From an uncultured Eubacteriales bacterium (lineage in GTDB: Bacteria; Bacillota; Clostridia; Christensenellales; CAG-138): a stretch of 64,000 nucleotides of DNA. Both the position numbers and the translations under genes were made by a program. Below the pieces are notes generated by a model. The model made no database searches. It was given only the letters and a program-made list of their open reading frames with translations, and had not been told where the DNA came from. The stretch's first letter is position 1. Every line of letters begins with the position of its first letter. Positions 8,249-17,336 of this stretch are shown piece by piece. Location: the NCBI GenBank assembly GCA_900543475.1, contig UQRU01000002.1, forward strand, positions 4,280 to 68,279. Direction: 5' to 3'.

Positions 8249-9373
8249 TCAATATTCGTCTATGGTGAAGCAGGGGAGGCGGGGCCCTGCGTCCAGGATG
8301 GGGACGATGGCCGGGTCCAGCGCCTGAGCCTGGCCTTCCGCCACCAGCTGGGCCATGGTTCTGTAGCCGCTGGCCCATTGGGCGAGCCGTCCCGCCGGGA
8401 TGACCAACTGGGGCTTCCCTTGGGCGGGTTGCCCGCAAAGGGTGTAAAGCCCCCGGTTGGATGCTACCAATGGGTCTTCCACCTCCAGGACGCCTTCCCC
8501 CGGCAGCCCCAAGAGGGCCAATAGGCTGGAAACATTCGTCACCCCCCATACGCTGCGGGGCAGGGTCTCCCACTGGGCGCCCGCCGGGCATAGGGGCGCG
8601 TTGGGGGCCATGCGTACCTTCAGGGCCTTGCCCTGGCTGCGCGCTGCAAGGCTTGCCCACAGCCTTGCATAGGCTTCCGGAGACAGGGCGACGCATTCTT
8701 CCCCATATAAGCTGGGCGGTTCGGCCCCTTCCCCTGGGGAATCGAAATAGACGCAGTAGCCTTCCACTTGGCCCTGGGCATCCTGGGTCAGGATGCATTT
8801 GGCGTCGCTGGCCAAATAGTCCTTGCACTTGAGGAAAAAGTCCGCATAGCTGCGGCTTAGAATGCAGCTATAGCCCAGGGAAAACCGTTGGTAGCAGCCA
8901 TATAGCTCCGAAGCCCGCTCCAGGAGGGGAACCTGCTGGCAGGGGTCCTCCGCCGGCCGGGGAGCGTCCGGGGGCAGAGATAGGTACCGGCTGTCGCTGA
9001 CGGGGAAGTGGCCGGCGGAAGCATAGGTCCGCAGGGTCACAGGCCGGTGGGTCGCCAGGGGGATGCCCAACCCGCCCAAATAGGGCAGGTAATAGCCCAA
9101 CAGCCCCCGCATCAGCCCCCGGCCCCGGAAATCCGGATGGGTAGCCACCCCGGCGATGATCACGCAGGGGGCGATCCGGTCACGGACCCGCATATGGGCG
9201 GGCAGGCCGTGGAGGGCGGCCTGGATGACCCCGTCCTCCCGGTAAATGGGGCAATAGGCGGGCAGGAACCGGTCTGTGAAAAACCAATCCAGGAAGGGCT
9301 GGGACTCCTGAAAGCAGAGCTGCCACAGGTCTTTTAATTCCGCCCGATCCTGGGGGGACGCCATTTGAAACAT
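8249..9373 (-). CDS. GNAT-family N-acetyltransferase, two-domain Eis-like form
   Basis: A 374-residue protein whose N-terminal half carries a GNAT fold; the acetyl-CoA loop is visible in IAGVATHPDFRGRGLMRGLL. The second half is less conserved and matches the extended Eis/enhanced-survival-type architecture rather than a minimal GNAT of about 150 residues. The start is supported by AAAGGGAGG six bases upstream. The acetyl acceptor is unknown. Its 3' end almost abuts the sirtuin, so an acetyltransferase and a deacylase lie tail to tail; I see no further evidence that they work together. Confidence 0.82.
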   Translation of the reverse strand: MFQMASPQDRAELKDLWQLCFQESQPFLDWFFTDRFLPAYCPIYREDGVIQAALHGLPAHMRVRDRIAPCVIIAGVATHPDFRGRGLMRGLLGYYLPYLGGLGIPLATHRPVTLRTYASAGHFPVSDSRYLSLPPDAPRPAEDPCQQVPLLERASELYGCYQRFSLGYSCILSRSYADFFLKCKDYLASDAKCILTQDAQGQVEGYCVYFDSPGEGAEPPSLYGEECVALSPEAYARLWASLAARSQGKALKVRMAPNAPLCPAGAQWETLPRSVWGVTNVSSLLALLGLPGEGVLEVEDPLVASNRGLYTLCGQPAQGKPQLVIPAGRLAQWASGYRTMAQLVAEGQAQALDPAIVPILDAGPRLPCFTIDEY

Positions 9374-9466
9374 AAGGAACCTCCCTTTTGACGGTATGCG
9401 TATTCCCCATCATTATAGCATCTGCCCAAGGGAAGGAAAAGCCGGCAAAGGAGGCGGAAAGACAGA

Positions 9467-9985
9467 ATGCAAAAGCAGTTGATCTGCATTGGCGGCCCCA
9501 TGGGGGTAGGGAAAACCACGGTTTGCAGGCAAATGCAAGCCCGGCTGGACCATTGCGTATTCCTGGACGGGGATTGGTGCTGGGACGCCCATCCCTTCAT
9601 CAATACCCCGGAGACCCGGGCCATGGCGGTGGACAACATCCGGCATCTGCTAAACGGCTTCCTGGGCTGCACGGCCTATGAGACCGTGCTGTTTTGCTGG
9701 GTGTTTCACCAGGCGGATATCCTGCCGGCTATCCTTTCCGGGCTGGAGGGGGCCTATCGCCTGTATACCCTTTCCCTGGTCTGCCCGGCAACCACGTTGG
9801 CGAAGCGTCTTCGGGGAGATGTGGGAAAGGGCCTTCGGCAGCCGGATGTGATCGAACGGAGCTTAAATCGGCTGCCCTTATACCAGGATCTGGGTTGGCC
9901 CCTGCTGGATACCGGCGGCCGCACCCCCGGCCAGGCCGCCGATGCGGCCCTGGCCATGCTGCGGGAGGCGGGGGCCAGGGTATAA
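9467..9985 (+). CDS. Small P-loop nucleotide kinase-like protein
   Basis: A 172-residue cytoplasmic P-loop protein with Walker A GGPMGVGKTT at about residues 7-16, an LDGDW segment consistent with a kinase acceptor site, and a basic lid-like region near residues 105-125. It resembles the AAA_18/shikimate-kinase-like group of small kinases. The substrate cannot be named. It is divergent from the GNAT gene and appears monocistronic. Confidence 0.8.
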   Translation: MQKQLICIGGPMGVGKTTVCRQMQARLDHCVFLDGDWCWDAHPFINTPETRAMAVDNIRHLLNGFLGCTAYETVLFCWVFHQADILPAILSGLEGAYRLYTLSLVCPATTLAKRLRGDVGKGLRQPDVIERSLNRLPLYQDLGWPLLDTGGRTPGQAADAALAMLREAGARV

Positions 9986-10112
9986 AAAACGGGGAAACAT
10001 TGAAAAGTCCTTGGGGGCGCGGAAGGTGATCTGAAAAAGCCTTCCAGGGTCCCTGGCCGTGCCCTTGACGGACGGGGAACAGGGGAGAGAGCGCATTGCC
10101 GCCGATTGGAAA

Positions 10113-10142
10113 GCCCCGGCAAGCATCTTGCCGGGGCGTTTC
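10113..10142. terminator. Hairpin terminator between the convergent kinase and threonine aldolase genes
   Basis: GCCCCGGCAAG/CTTGCCGGGGC is an 11-bp perfect stem with a 3-base loop, flanked on either strand by short T tracts (GTTTCC and CTTTCC). It probably works in both directions. The remaining 9986-10173 sequence shows no gene. Confidence 0.65.
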
Positions 10143-10173
10143 CATGCCCTATGGGGCTGGCCAAAGGGGGCTA

Positions 10174-11211
10174 TTACAGCCGCCCGATGTCCTGGATGAG
10201 CCGCTGGAGGTTTTCCTCGGTGGTGGCCCAGCTGGTGCAGAAGCGGGCGATAAACCGGCCGTCGCCGGTGGGCTCCCATACTTCGTACAGGTAGCCCCGC
10301 TCCGTCAGGGCGTCCAATTGGGCCTGGGTCAGGATGGGGAACTGCAGGTTAACATAGGAATCCCCCCACATGGGGATGCCCCGGGCCTGGAACGCGGCCC
10401 GCAGGGCCATAGCCTGCTCCACGGCCTTTTTGCAAATGGAAAAATACAGCCCGTCCGTCATCAGGGTCAGGAATTGGAGGCCCAGAAGCCGGCCCTTGGC
10501 CAGCATACCCCCGTGCTGCTTGATCATGTAGCGGAAATCCTTCTGCAAGCCGGGGTTGGTGATCACCACCGCTTCCCCGAACAGGGCGCCGCACTTGGTG
10601 CCGCCGATGTAAAATACATCGCACAGCCGGGCGATATCCGCCAGCGTCACGTCGCATTGGGGGCTGGCGAGGCCGTAACCCAGCCGGGCGCCGTCCAGGA
10701 ACAGGGGCATGTGCCAGGCGTCGCAAACCTTGCGCAGGGCCTCCAATTGGGCCTTGGAGTAGAGGGTGCCGCACTCGCTGGGCCAGGAGATATACACCAT
10801 GCCGGGCTGCACCATGTGTTCAAAGGTGGGGCTTTCATAGTGGGCGCGGCAGTAGTCGTCCACCTGCTGGGCGCTGAGGCGTCCATCCGGCGCCGGCAGG
10901 GTCAGGACCTTGTGGCCGGTGGCCTCGATGGAGCCGGTCTCATGGGTGGCGATATGGCCCATTTCCGAAGAAATCACTCCCTGGTGGGCTTTCAAAATGG
11001 AAGCGATCACCGTGGCGTTGGCCTGGGTGCCCCCCACCAGAAAGTGGACCTGGGCCTGGGGCTGCTGGCAAAGGGCCAAAATGGCTTCCCGGGCCTGCTG
11101 GCAATAGGGATCGGTGCCATAGCCGGGGGTCTGCTCCAGGTTGGTTTTTTGCAGGGCCGCCAGGATGCTGGGATGGCAGCCTTCGGTATAATCGCATTGG
11201 AATTGGATCAT
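10174..11211 (-). CDS. ltaE: Low-specificity L-threonine aldolase
   Basis: A pyridoxal-phosphate fold-type I enzyme cleaving L-threonine or allo-threonine to glycine and acetaldehyde. At 345 residues it has normal family length. The cofactor lysine is in GGTKCGA at about K206; the Asp holding the pyridine nitrogen is in FLDGARL at about 173; and FLVGGTQAN at about 57-65 binds phosphate. It is monocistronic with about 110 bases to the upstream acyl-CoA synthetase. Related beta-eliminating lyases share the fold, but the overall pattern fits threonine aldolase. Confidence 0.9.
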   Translation of the reverse strand: MIQFQCDYTEGCHPSILAALQKTNLEQTPGYGTDPYCQQAREAILALCQQPQAQVHFLVGGTQANATVIASILKAHQGVISSEMGHIATHETGSIEATGHKVLTLPAPDGRLSAQQVDDYCRAHYESPTFEHMVQPGMVYISWPSECGTLYSKAQLEALRKVCDAWHMPLFLDGARLGYGLASPQCDVTLADIARLCDVFYIGGTKCGALFGEAVVITNPGLQKDFRYMIKQHGGMLAKGRLLGLQFLTLMTDGLYFSICKKAVEQAMALRAAFQARGIPMWGDSYVNLQFPILTQAQLDALTERGYLYEVWEPTGDGRFIARFCTSWATTEENLQRLIQDIGRL

Positions 11212-11325
11212 GGCGTGTTTCCTCCCACACAGGCAAGCGCCATGGGGACCAACGGCTCCACGGCACCATGCGCAATATTTTCCCTTCCAGTCTAAAGGAG
11301 GCGGCGTATTTTGTCAACGCTTGCC

Positions 11326-12969
11326 TTAGCGCAATGCCACCCGGCGGATCTTGTCGCTGGCGGTTTTGGGCAGGGCGTCGGTAAAATCGATGAGACGGGG
11401 ATATTTGTAGGGGGCGGTGGTGCGCTTCACATGGTTTTGCAGCTCCTTTTTCAGGGCGTCGCTGGCAATATAGCCGTCCTTGAGCACGATGGTGGCCTTC
11501 ACCACCTGGCCCCGGATGGGGTCCGGCACCCCGGTGATGGCGGCTTCCAGCACCGCTTCATGCTCCAACAAGGCGCTTTCCACCTCAAAGGGCCCGATCC
11601 GGTAGCCAGAGGACTTGATCAAATCGTCCTTGCGGCCCACATACCAGAAGTAACCCGCCGCGTCCATGGTGGCCACGTCGCCGGTGTGGTAGAAGCCGTC
11701 GTGCCAGGCGCGAGCGGTGGCCAAATCATCCCGATAGTAGCCCAGGAACAGGCCCAGGGGCTTACGCCCATCCACCCGGATGCAGATCTCGCCTTCCTGG
11801 CCAGGCTGCACGGGCTTGCCGTCCTCATCCAGCAGCTGGATATCGTAGCCGGGCACAGGTTTGCCCATGGCCCCGGAGCGCAGCTCCATGCCCGGGAAGG
11901 TGGCCAGGCAGCAGGTGGTCTCGCTTTGGCCGAAGCCCTCGTGGATGCTGAGGCCGGTCTGGGCCTTCCAGTCCTGGAACACCTCGGGGTTGAGGGGCTC
12001 TCCGGCGCTGCAGCAATGGGTGATGGCCGTTAGGTCATATTGGGCGGCCAGGTTGTTTTGGGTGAGCATCCGGTACATGGTGGGGGGCGCGCAGAAGGTG
12101 GAAATGCGGTAAGTTTGCAGCATTTCCAGGATCTTCACAGGGTCGAACCGGTCGAAATCGTAGGCGAACACCGCGCATTCGCACAGCCACTGGCCGTAGA
12201 TCTTGCCCCAGCCGGCCTTGGCCCACCCCGTGTCGGAAATGGTGAAGTGCAGGCCGCCGGGCTTGTTGGTATGCCAATACCGGGCGGTGGCGATGTGGCC
12301 CAGGGGATACAGCTGGTCGTGGATGGCCATCTTGGGGAAGCCGGTGGTGCCGGAGGTGAAGTAGATCAGCAGGGGGTCGGTGTTGCGGGTGCCTTCCTTG
12401 CCCCGGCGGCGGGGATAAAAGGGGCTTTCCAGGGCGGCCTGGGCGTCCAGGTCGATCCAGCCGGGCCGGCTGCCGCCGGCCAGGAACAGGCCCTCCACGC
12501 TGGCGCAATCCGGCAGGGCGGCCTCCACGGCGGCCAGGATGCCCGGGTCGTTGGCGCAGATGATGAACCTGGCGGAAGCGGCGTTGCACCGGTAGCTGAT
12601 GTCGTGGGGGAGCAGCTGGGCGGTGGCGGGGATCATCACGGCGCCCAGCTTGCACAGGGCTACGTTCAAGGGCCAATACTGATAGGCACGCCGCATGATC
12701 AGCAACACCGTATCCCCCTTTTTCAAGCCCTGGCGGCGCAGCATATTGGCGATGCGGGCGCTTTGGTCCCGGATGTCCGCAAAGGAGAAGCGGCGGCACT
12801 GGCCCACCCGGTCCACATGGAGCAGGGCGAGGGCGTCCGGCGTCTTGGCAGCGATGGCGTCTACTACGTCGAACCCAAAGTTGAAGTTTTGGGGCGGGGT
12901 CAGTTTGAAGCTTTGGCGGAAGGACGCATAGTCCCGGGTGTCCGCCTGGACGAATCGATCGCACAGCAT
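11326..12969 (-). CDS. AMP-forming acyl-CoA synthetase, T-box controlled
   Basis: A 547-residue ANL-superfamily enzyme that activates a carboxylic acid to its CoA thioester via an acyl-adenylate. The P-loop YFTSGTTGFPK, the GFGQSETT core, the YHTGDVA/D-x-x-GYFWYVGRKDD hinge and the C-terminal PKTASDKIRR lysine are all present. It is most like the medium-chain/branched-chain acyl-CoA synthetase group and is a clear paralogue of the synthetase part of the protein at 22638-24911. A T-box leader with its own promoter precedes it. Given the neighbouring oxidoreductase and IlvE, a branched short-chain acid is the likely substrate, by inference. Confidence 0.9.
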   Translation of the reverse strand: MLCDRFVQADTRDYASFRQSFKLTPPQNFNFGFDVVDAIAAKTPDALALLHVDRVGQCRRFSFADIRDQSARIANMLRRQGLKKGDTVLLIMRRAYQYWPLNVALCKLGAVMIPATAQLLPHDISYRCNAASARFIICANDPGILAAVEAALPDCASVEGLFLAGGSRPGWIDLDAQAALESPFYPRRRGKEGTRNTDPLLIYFTSGTTGFPKMAIHDQLYPLGHIATARYWHTNKPGGLHFTISDTGWAKAGWGKIYGQWLCECAVFAYDFDRFDPVKILEMLQTYRISTFCAPPTMYRMLTQNNLAAQYDLTAITHCCSAGEPLNPEVFQDWKAQTGLSIHEGFGQSETTCCLATFPGMELRSGAMGKPVPGYDIQLLDEDGKPVQPGQEGEICIRVDGRKPLGLFLGYYRDDLATARAWHDGFYHTGDVATMDAAGYFWYVGRKDDLIKSSGYRIGPFEVESALLEHEAVLEAAITGVPDPIRGQVVKATIVLKDGYIASDALKKELQNHVKRTTAPYKYPRLIDFTDALPKTASDKIRRVALR

Positions 12970-13002
12970 CGTTGCGCTCTCCTTTCGTAATCATTGTTTT
13001 GA

Positions 13003-13290
13003 ATAAATAAAAGGCCCCGTCTCCTTTGAGACGAGGCCTTGTGTAAGCTCCGCGGTACCACTCAATTTGATTTGCCCCTTACGGACAAATCCACTTTACA
13101 GGATTCCATCAAATCCCCCACCTATAACGGGCTGGACCCGGAACTCCCTACTTTCGGTGGATTTCAGGAGGCCTGCTCTGGAGTGACCGCAAGATTTCGT
13201 CAAGACCGGCTTTCAGCAACCGCCGGCTCTCTGGGCAAGACAGCCATCAAGCTATTTCCATCATCGCATTTCAAATACCATATCAATTAT
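13003..13290 (-). promoter_or_regulatory. T-box riboswitch upstream of the acyl-CoA synthetase
   Basis: Read on the minus strand, stem I contains a K-turn-like GATGA, AGAGAG and the distal loop GGTTGCTG. The T-box core GAGTGGTACCGCGG is at 13050-13063 and pairs through TGGT with a tRNA ending in A-CCA. The terminator AAGGCCTCGTCTC/GAGACGGGGCCTT with a T tract (13011-13040) follows. When uncharged tRNA binds, the antiterminator should form and the downstream gene is expressed. Folding stem I by eye puts GUC (Val) six bases before the conserved GAG; this specifier call is tentative. Confidence 0.92.
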
Positions 13291-13295
13291 TATGC

Positions 13296-13324
13296 ATTAT
13301 AAACCATGGCCGTGCCATCGTCAA
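13296..13324 (-). promoter_or_regulatory. Promoter of the T-box transcript
   Basis: On the minus strand, TTGACG (13324-13319) and TATAAT (13301-13296) are 17 bp apart. The -35 box overlaps the stop codon of the upstream fusion gene, so the terminal synthetase has its own start within the gene cluster. Confidence 0.75.
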
Positions 13325-15822
13325 GCCTTTTTTTCCGGCTCGTCGAACTGGGGTTTCAAGCCCAGGGCCTTGGCGGCGTCCTCCCGCATTTTGTATTTGA
13401 GGATCTTGCCGGCGGCGTTCATGGGGAAGGCGTCCATGAACTGGACGTAGCGGGGGGTCTTGTGCTTGGCCATGCTGGCCTTGACGAAGTCCTTTACTTC
13501 CTGTTCCGTCATGGTTTCCCCGGCCTTGAGCACGATGCAGGCCATGATCTCCTCCCCGTAGCTGGGGTCCGGCACGCCGATCACCTGCACATCCTGCACC
13601 TTGGGATGGGTGTAGATGAACTCCTCGATCTCCTTGGGGTAGATGTTTTCGCCGCCGCGGATGATCATATCCTTGAGCCGGCCGGTGATGCGGTAATTGC
13701 CCTCCGGGGTACGGCAAGCCAGGTCGCCGGTATGGAGCCAGCCATCCTTGTCGATGGCGGCGGCGGTGGCCTCGGGCATCTTATAGTAGCCCTTCATGAT
13801 GTTGTAGCCCCGGGCGACGAACTCCCCGTTCACCCCGTCCGGCACCTCTTCCCAGGTTTCCGGGTCCACCACCTTGCATTCGATCTCCGGCAAAGCCCGG
13901 CCCACGGTGGAGACCCGCACCTCGATGGAGTCGTCGGTGCTGCTCATGGTGCAGCCGGGGGCGGCTTCGGTCTGGCCGTAGACGATGGTGATCTCGGTCA
14001 TGTGCATCTTCTCCAGCACATCCCGCATCACCGGCTCGGGGCAAGGGCTGCCCGCCATGATGCCGGTGCGCATGAAGGCGAAATCCTCCGAGCGGAAATC
14101 CGGATGCTCCAGCATGGCGATGAACATGGTAGGCACCCCATGGAAGCAGGTGATCCGCTCCTGCTTAACGCAGGCAAGGGCGGGTTTGGGGGAGAAATAG
14201 GGCAGGGGGGAAAGGGTGACCCCATGGGTCATGGCGGCGGTCATGGCCAACACCATGCCAAAGCAATGGAACATAGGCACCTGGATCATCATCCGGTCTA
14301 CGGAGGATAGGTCCATCCGGTCGCCGATGCACTTGCCGTTGTTGACGATGTTCCGGTGGGTGAGCATGACCCCCTTTGGGAAACCGGTGGTGCCGGAGGT
14401 GTATTGCATGTTGCACACGTCGTCCGGATGCACCTGGGCAGCCCGCCGCCAAACCTCCTCTACCGGCACCCTTTCCGCCAGGGCCAGGGCGTCCCCCCAG
14501 GTAAGGCAGCCGGGCTGGCGGGAGGATACGGTAATGATGTGCCTTAGGAAGGGTAGACGCTTGCAGCGGAGGGGCTTTTGCGGGTCGGAGGTGGCCAGCT
14601 CCGGGCACAGCTCCTTCATGATGTCCACATAGCTTACCTCCCGGTACCCATCGATGAGGACCAGGGTATGGGTGTCCGATTGCCGGAGCAGATATTCCGC
14701 CTCGTGGATCTTATAGGCGGTGTTCATGGTCACCAGCACCGCCCCCAGCTTCACCGTGGCCCAAAAGGCAATATACCATTGGGGTACGTTGGTGGCCCAA
14801 ACCGCCACATGATCCCCTGCCTTTACCCCCAGGGCAATGAGGGAACGGGCAAAGGTATCCACATCCACCCGGAATTCCGAATAGGTACGGGTGTAGTCCA
14901 GGGTGGTGTAGCGGAAGGCGTACTGGTCCGGGAAGATCTCGGTGACCCGATCCAGCATCTGGGAAAAGGTCAGGGGGATAAGCCGGTCCTTGGGCCAGGG
15001 GAAATAGCCGGTGCCCGCCCGGTTGGAATAGAGCCGTGTACCGTCCCGCCCTGCCCCCAGGAAGCGCTGCATATAGTTGGCAAAGTGGGGGAGCGCCACG
15101 TCCAGGCCCAGCTCTTCCCACATTTGAGGGGGCCAGACCAGGGACAGATACCCCTTATAGTCAATGGAACGCAGGGCCAGCATCACGTCCTGCAAGGGGA
15201 ATTCCCCATCTCCGGTAAGCCGGGGCTGGCCATCCTGCTGATCCTGGATATAGGCATGTTTCACATAAGCCCCCAGGTTTTCAATGGTCTTGCCTGGGGT
15301 CTCGCCGGCGCCCACAGGCCCGGCGATGTTCCACAGAGCGGCCAGGTGGTCGCTGGCAAAGCCGTTGAGCAAGCCGCGCAGCGCGCTGGTATCGCCAAAA
15401 GGCCCGCTGGTCTCCAATAACAAGGTAACCTCTTGGGTTGCCGCCAGGGGCAGAAGCTGCTCCAATACCGGCAACAGGCGATCAGGGTCCTGTTGGGGCT
15501 GGGCCTGGAGGGCCACATAGGGAATGGCCAGGATGCCCGCCAAGGCGACGGCGTCCCGAAGCTGGGTCAGGGCCTGGGGATCGGCGGCAGCCAAGGCAAA
15601 CAGATCGCCAGTGGAGAGGCAGGGGATCACCACCCCGGATTCCCGGCACATGAGCTCCAGATCCCGCCGGCGGCGGCTGGCCTCCGGGCCGTGGGAAAAC
15701 CGCTGGGAAAAGCTGGGGGTATAGGCGAAGGAAACGCCCCCAAAGCCGTTTTCCTTGGCCAATGCTAAGGCGTCTTCCCAGGAAAAGGAACCAAAGCCCT
15801 GGGTTTCAAAGGAAAGCTTCAT
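13321..15822 (-). CDS. Fusion: sugar-isomerase-like TIM barrel + AMP-forming acyl-CoA synthetase
   Basis: An 833-residue protein of two parts. Residues about 1-255 look like an AP_endonuc_2/xylose-isomerase-like TIM barrel. Residues about 285-815 form a complete ANL acyl-CoA synthetase, with the P-loop YTSGTTGFPKGV, YGQTEAAPG, the WLHTGDLA hinge and the final PMNAAGKILKYK lysine. The synthetase half is closer to the fatty-acyl/FadK-YngI group than to the two other synthetases in this window. The gene starts within the last four bases of the preceding gene, implying translational coupling. What the barrel does is unknown; it could act on the acid made or used by the synthetase, or be structural. 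Confidence 0.85.
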   Translation of the reverse strand: MKLSFETQGFGSFSWEDALALAKENGFGGVSFAYTPSFSQRFSHGPEASRRRRDLELMCRESGVVIPCLSTGDLFALAAADPQALTQLRDAVALAGILAIPYVALQAQPQQDPDRLLPVLEQLLPLAATQEVTLLLETSGPFGDTSALRGLLNGFASDHLAALWNIAGPVGAGETPGKTIENLGAYVKHAYIQDQQDGQPRLTGDGEFPLQDVMLALRSIDYKGYLSLVWPPQMWEELGLDVALPHFANYMQRFLGAGRDGTRLYSNRAGTGYFPWPKDRLIPLTFSQMLDRVTEIFPDQYAFRYTTLDYTRTYSEFRVDVDTFARSLIALGVKAGDHVAVWATNVPQWYIAFWATVKLGAVLVTMNTAYKIHEAEYLLRQSDTHTLVLIDGYREVSYVDIMKELCPELATSDPQKPLRCKRLPFLRHIITVSSRQPGCLTWGDALALAERVPVEEVWRRAAQVHPDDVCNMQYTSGTTGFPKGVMLTHRNIVNNGKCIGDRMDLSSVDRMMIQVPMFHCFGMVLAMTAAMTHGVTLSPLPYFSPKPALACVKQERITCFHGVPTMFIAMLEHPDFRSEDFAFMRTGIMAGSPCPEPVMRDVLEKMHMTEITIVYGQTEAAPGCTMSSTDDSIEVRVSTVGRALPEIECKVVDPETWEEVPDGVNGEFVARGYNIMKGYYKMPEATAAAIDKDGWLHTGDLACRTPEGNYRITGRLKDMIIRGGENIYPKEIEEFIYTHPKVQDVQVIGVPDPSYGEEIMACIVLKAGETMTEQEVKDFVKASMAKHKTPRYVQFMDAFPMNAAGKILKYKMREDAAKALGLKPQFDEPEKKA

Positions 15823-17252
15823 ACGTTCTGCTCCTCATAGACGATCTTGTTCACCGCATGGAGATAGGCCTGGATGCTGGCGCCGATGATGTCTGTGGAC
15901 AAGCCGTGGCCAGGATAGAGCTTTCCGCCATGGCGCAGCTTCACCAGGGCGTCCCCCATAGCCTCCCTGCCCTCGGTAACCGCCTGGATCTGGAAATCCT
16001 CCAGCTCAAAGTGATGGCCCAGCATCTGCTCCAGGGCCAGGAAGGCCGCGTCGATGGGGCCGTCCCCCAGGGATACGGCTTGCAAGGTCTCCCCCTGCTT
16101 ATCCAGCTGGATGCAGGCGGTGGCGCTGATGTTGTTGCCGCTGTTGGTCACATAGCTGATCAGCTGATAGGTGGGGGTCACATGCCGGGTCAATTCCGCC
16201 ACCAGGGCGTCCAGATCCCGGTCGTCCACCTTTTTTTTGGAGGCCAGCCGCAATACCCGCTGATAGACCCGTTTCAGATCCTCTTCCTCCAGGTCATAGC
16301 CCATGCGCTCCACCTTGCGCCGCAGGGTGAAGATATCGGTCTCTGGGGTGATGGGCTCCTTATCCCGCTTACCTTCTGGTTCCGCCGTGCCGATGACCCG
16401 GCTGAAGGCGGAACGGCCGGTGCGGTTCATGCCCAGAAGTGCTTCCATCTGCTTGCAGGAACGCTGCAACTGGGTGTTGTTTACCTGGCACTCCACCTCC
16501 AGGGCGTCGCCCCGTTGGGCGATGGCGTGGAGCAGTTGGCCCATGGACAAACTGGCGCCCATGCCGTTGAAGGTGGTCTTTAAGGCGGCGCAGCCGGCGG
16601 AAAGGGCGGATAGGGCATTGGCTGTAGCCAAGCCCAGATCGTCCCGGAGCTGTAGGCCCAACGTCACGCCCTTTAGCCCAGGGACCTGGGCAGTGAGCTC
16701 CCGCACCAGCTCGGCGGTCTCCTCGGGCAGCAGCTGGCCTGCGCTGTCGCAAAGGGTGATCCGACCTACGCCAGCGTCAATGGCTGTCTGGATCATCTCC
16801 GCCAGGAAGGCGGGCTCGCTGCGGGTGGCGTCCTCGGCGGTAAATTCCACATCCGGACACAGGGAGACACACAGGGCTGCGCTTTGGGAAAGGGCCTTGC
16901 GCATGCTGTCCGGCTTGCGGTGATAGGTATACTCCATCTGTACCGCACTGGTGGGCACCACCAGGTTCAGCCGGGGTTTTTTGGCCCGCTCCAAGGCCTG
17001 AACGGCCCGGCGGATCTCCTCTTCCCCTAGGCCCACCGGCACGCAGACCACGCTGGTAACCAAGGTATCCGCTATGGCTCGCACAGCGGCCAAATCGGCG
17101 GGCGCATCCCCAATATAGCCTGTTTCCACCACATCCACCCGCAGCTTTTCCAGCAGCTTGGCGATTTCCAGCTTTTCTTTAAAACTCAGGCCGGAAGCAG
17201 AGAGCTGGCCGCTGGCCCGAAGGGTCATGTCCATAATTTCAACATTTTGCAA
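15819..17252 (-). CDS. 2-isopropylmalate synthase-like protein lacking the metal-binding residues
   Basis: A 477-residue protein with a HMGL-like TIM barrel (about 1-260), a linker and a LeuA-type C-terminal regulatory domain (about 335-470), co-linear with LeuA/CimA. The catalytic metal site is degenerate: the Asp or Glu after the conserved Arg in TLRDGEQ is Ala13 (TLRASGQ), and both His of the family HxHND motif are replaced by Gln201 and Arg203 (QLRDD). The NGIGERAGN loop is also altered. Normal Claisen condensation is therefore unlikely, while the allosteric domain is kept. It lies between ilvE and the fusion synthetase gene. A regulatory, scaffold or new catalytic role is possible. Confidence 0.85.
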   Translation of the reverse strand: MQNVEIMDMTLRASGQLSASGLSFKEKLEIAKLLEKLRVDVVETGYIGDAPADLAAVRAIADTLVTSVVCVPVGLGEEEIRRAVQALERAKKPRLNLVVPTSAVQMEYTYHRKPDSMRKALSQSAALCVSLCPDVEFTAEDATRSEPAFLAEMIQTAIDAGVGRITLCDSAGQLLPEETAELVRELTAQVPGLKGVTLGLQLRDDLGLATANALSALSAGCAALKTTFNGMGASLSMGQLLHAIAQRGDALEVECQVNNTQLQRSCKQMEALLGMNRTGRSAFSRVIGTAEPEGKRDKEPITPETDIFTLRRKVERMGYDLEEEDLKRVYQRVLRLASKKKVDDRDLDALVAELTRHVTPTYQLISYVTNSGNNISATACIQLDKQGETLQAVSLGDGPIDAAFLALEQMLGHHFELEDFQIQAVTEGREAMGDALVKLRHGGKLYPGHGLSTDIIGASIQAYLHAVNKIVYEEQNV

Positions 17253-17336
17253 TGGGATTTACCTGCCTTTCCATCATTTAGTCCGAAAATTGCCCCGGGT
17301 AGCCTGGGAAACCGTGGCCGCCCGGGGTCCATTGGG

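Noticed and set aside
8249-9373. Functional pairing of the GNAT protein with the adjacent sirtuin
   Set aside because: The genes are convergent with a 4-base gap, not co-transcribed, and nothing else links them.
10096-11295. 399-codon open frame on the plus strand opposite threonine aldolase
   Set aside because: It is the mirror of a GC-rich real gene, lacks family motifs and has no ribosome site; threonine aldolase motifs on the other strand are unambiguous.
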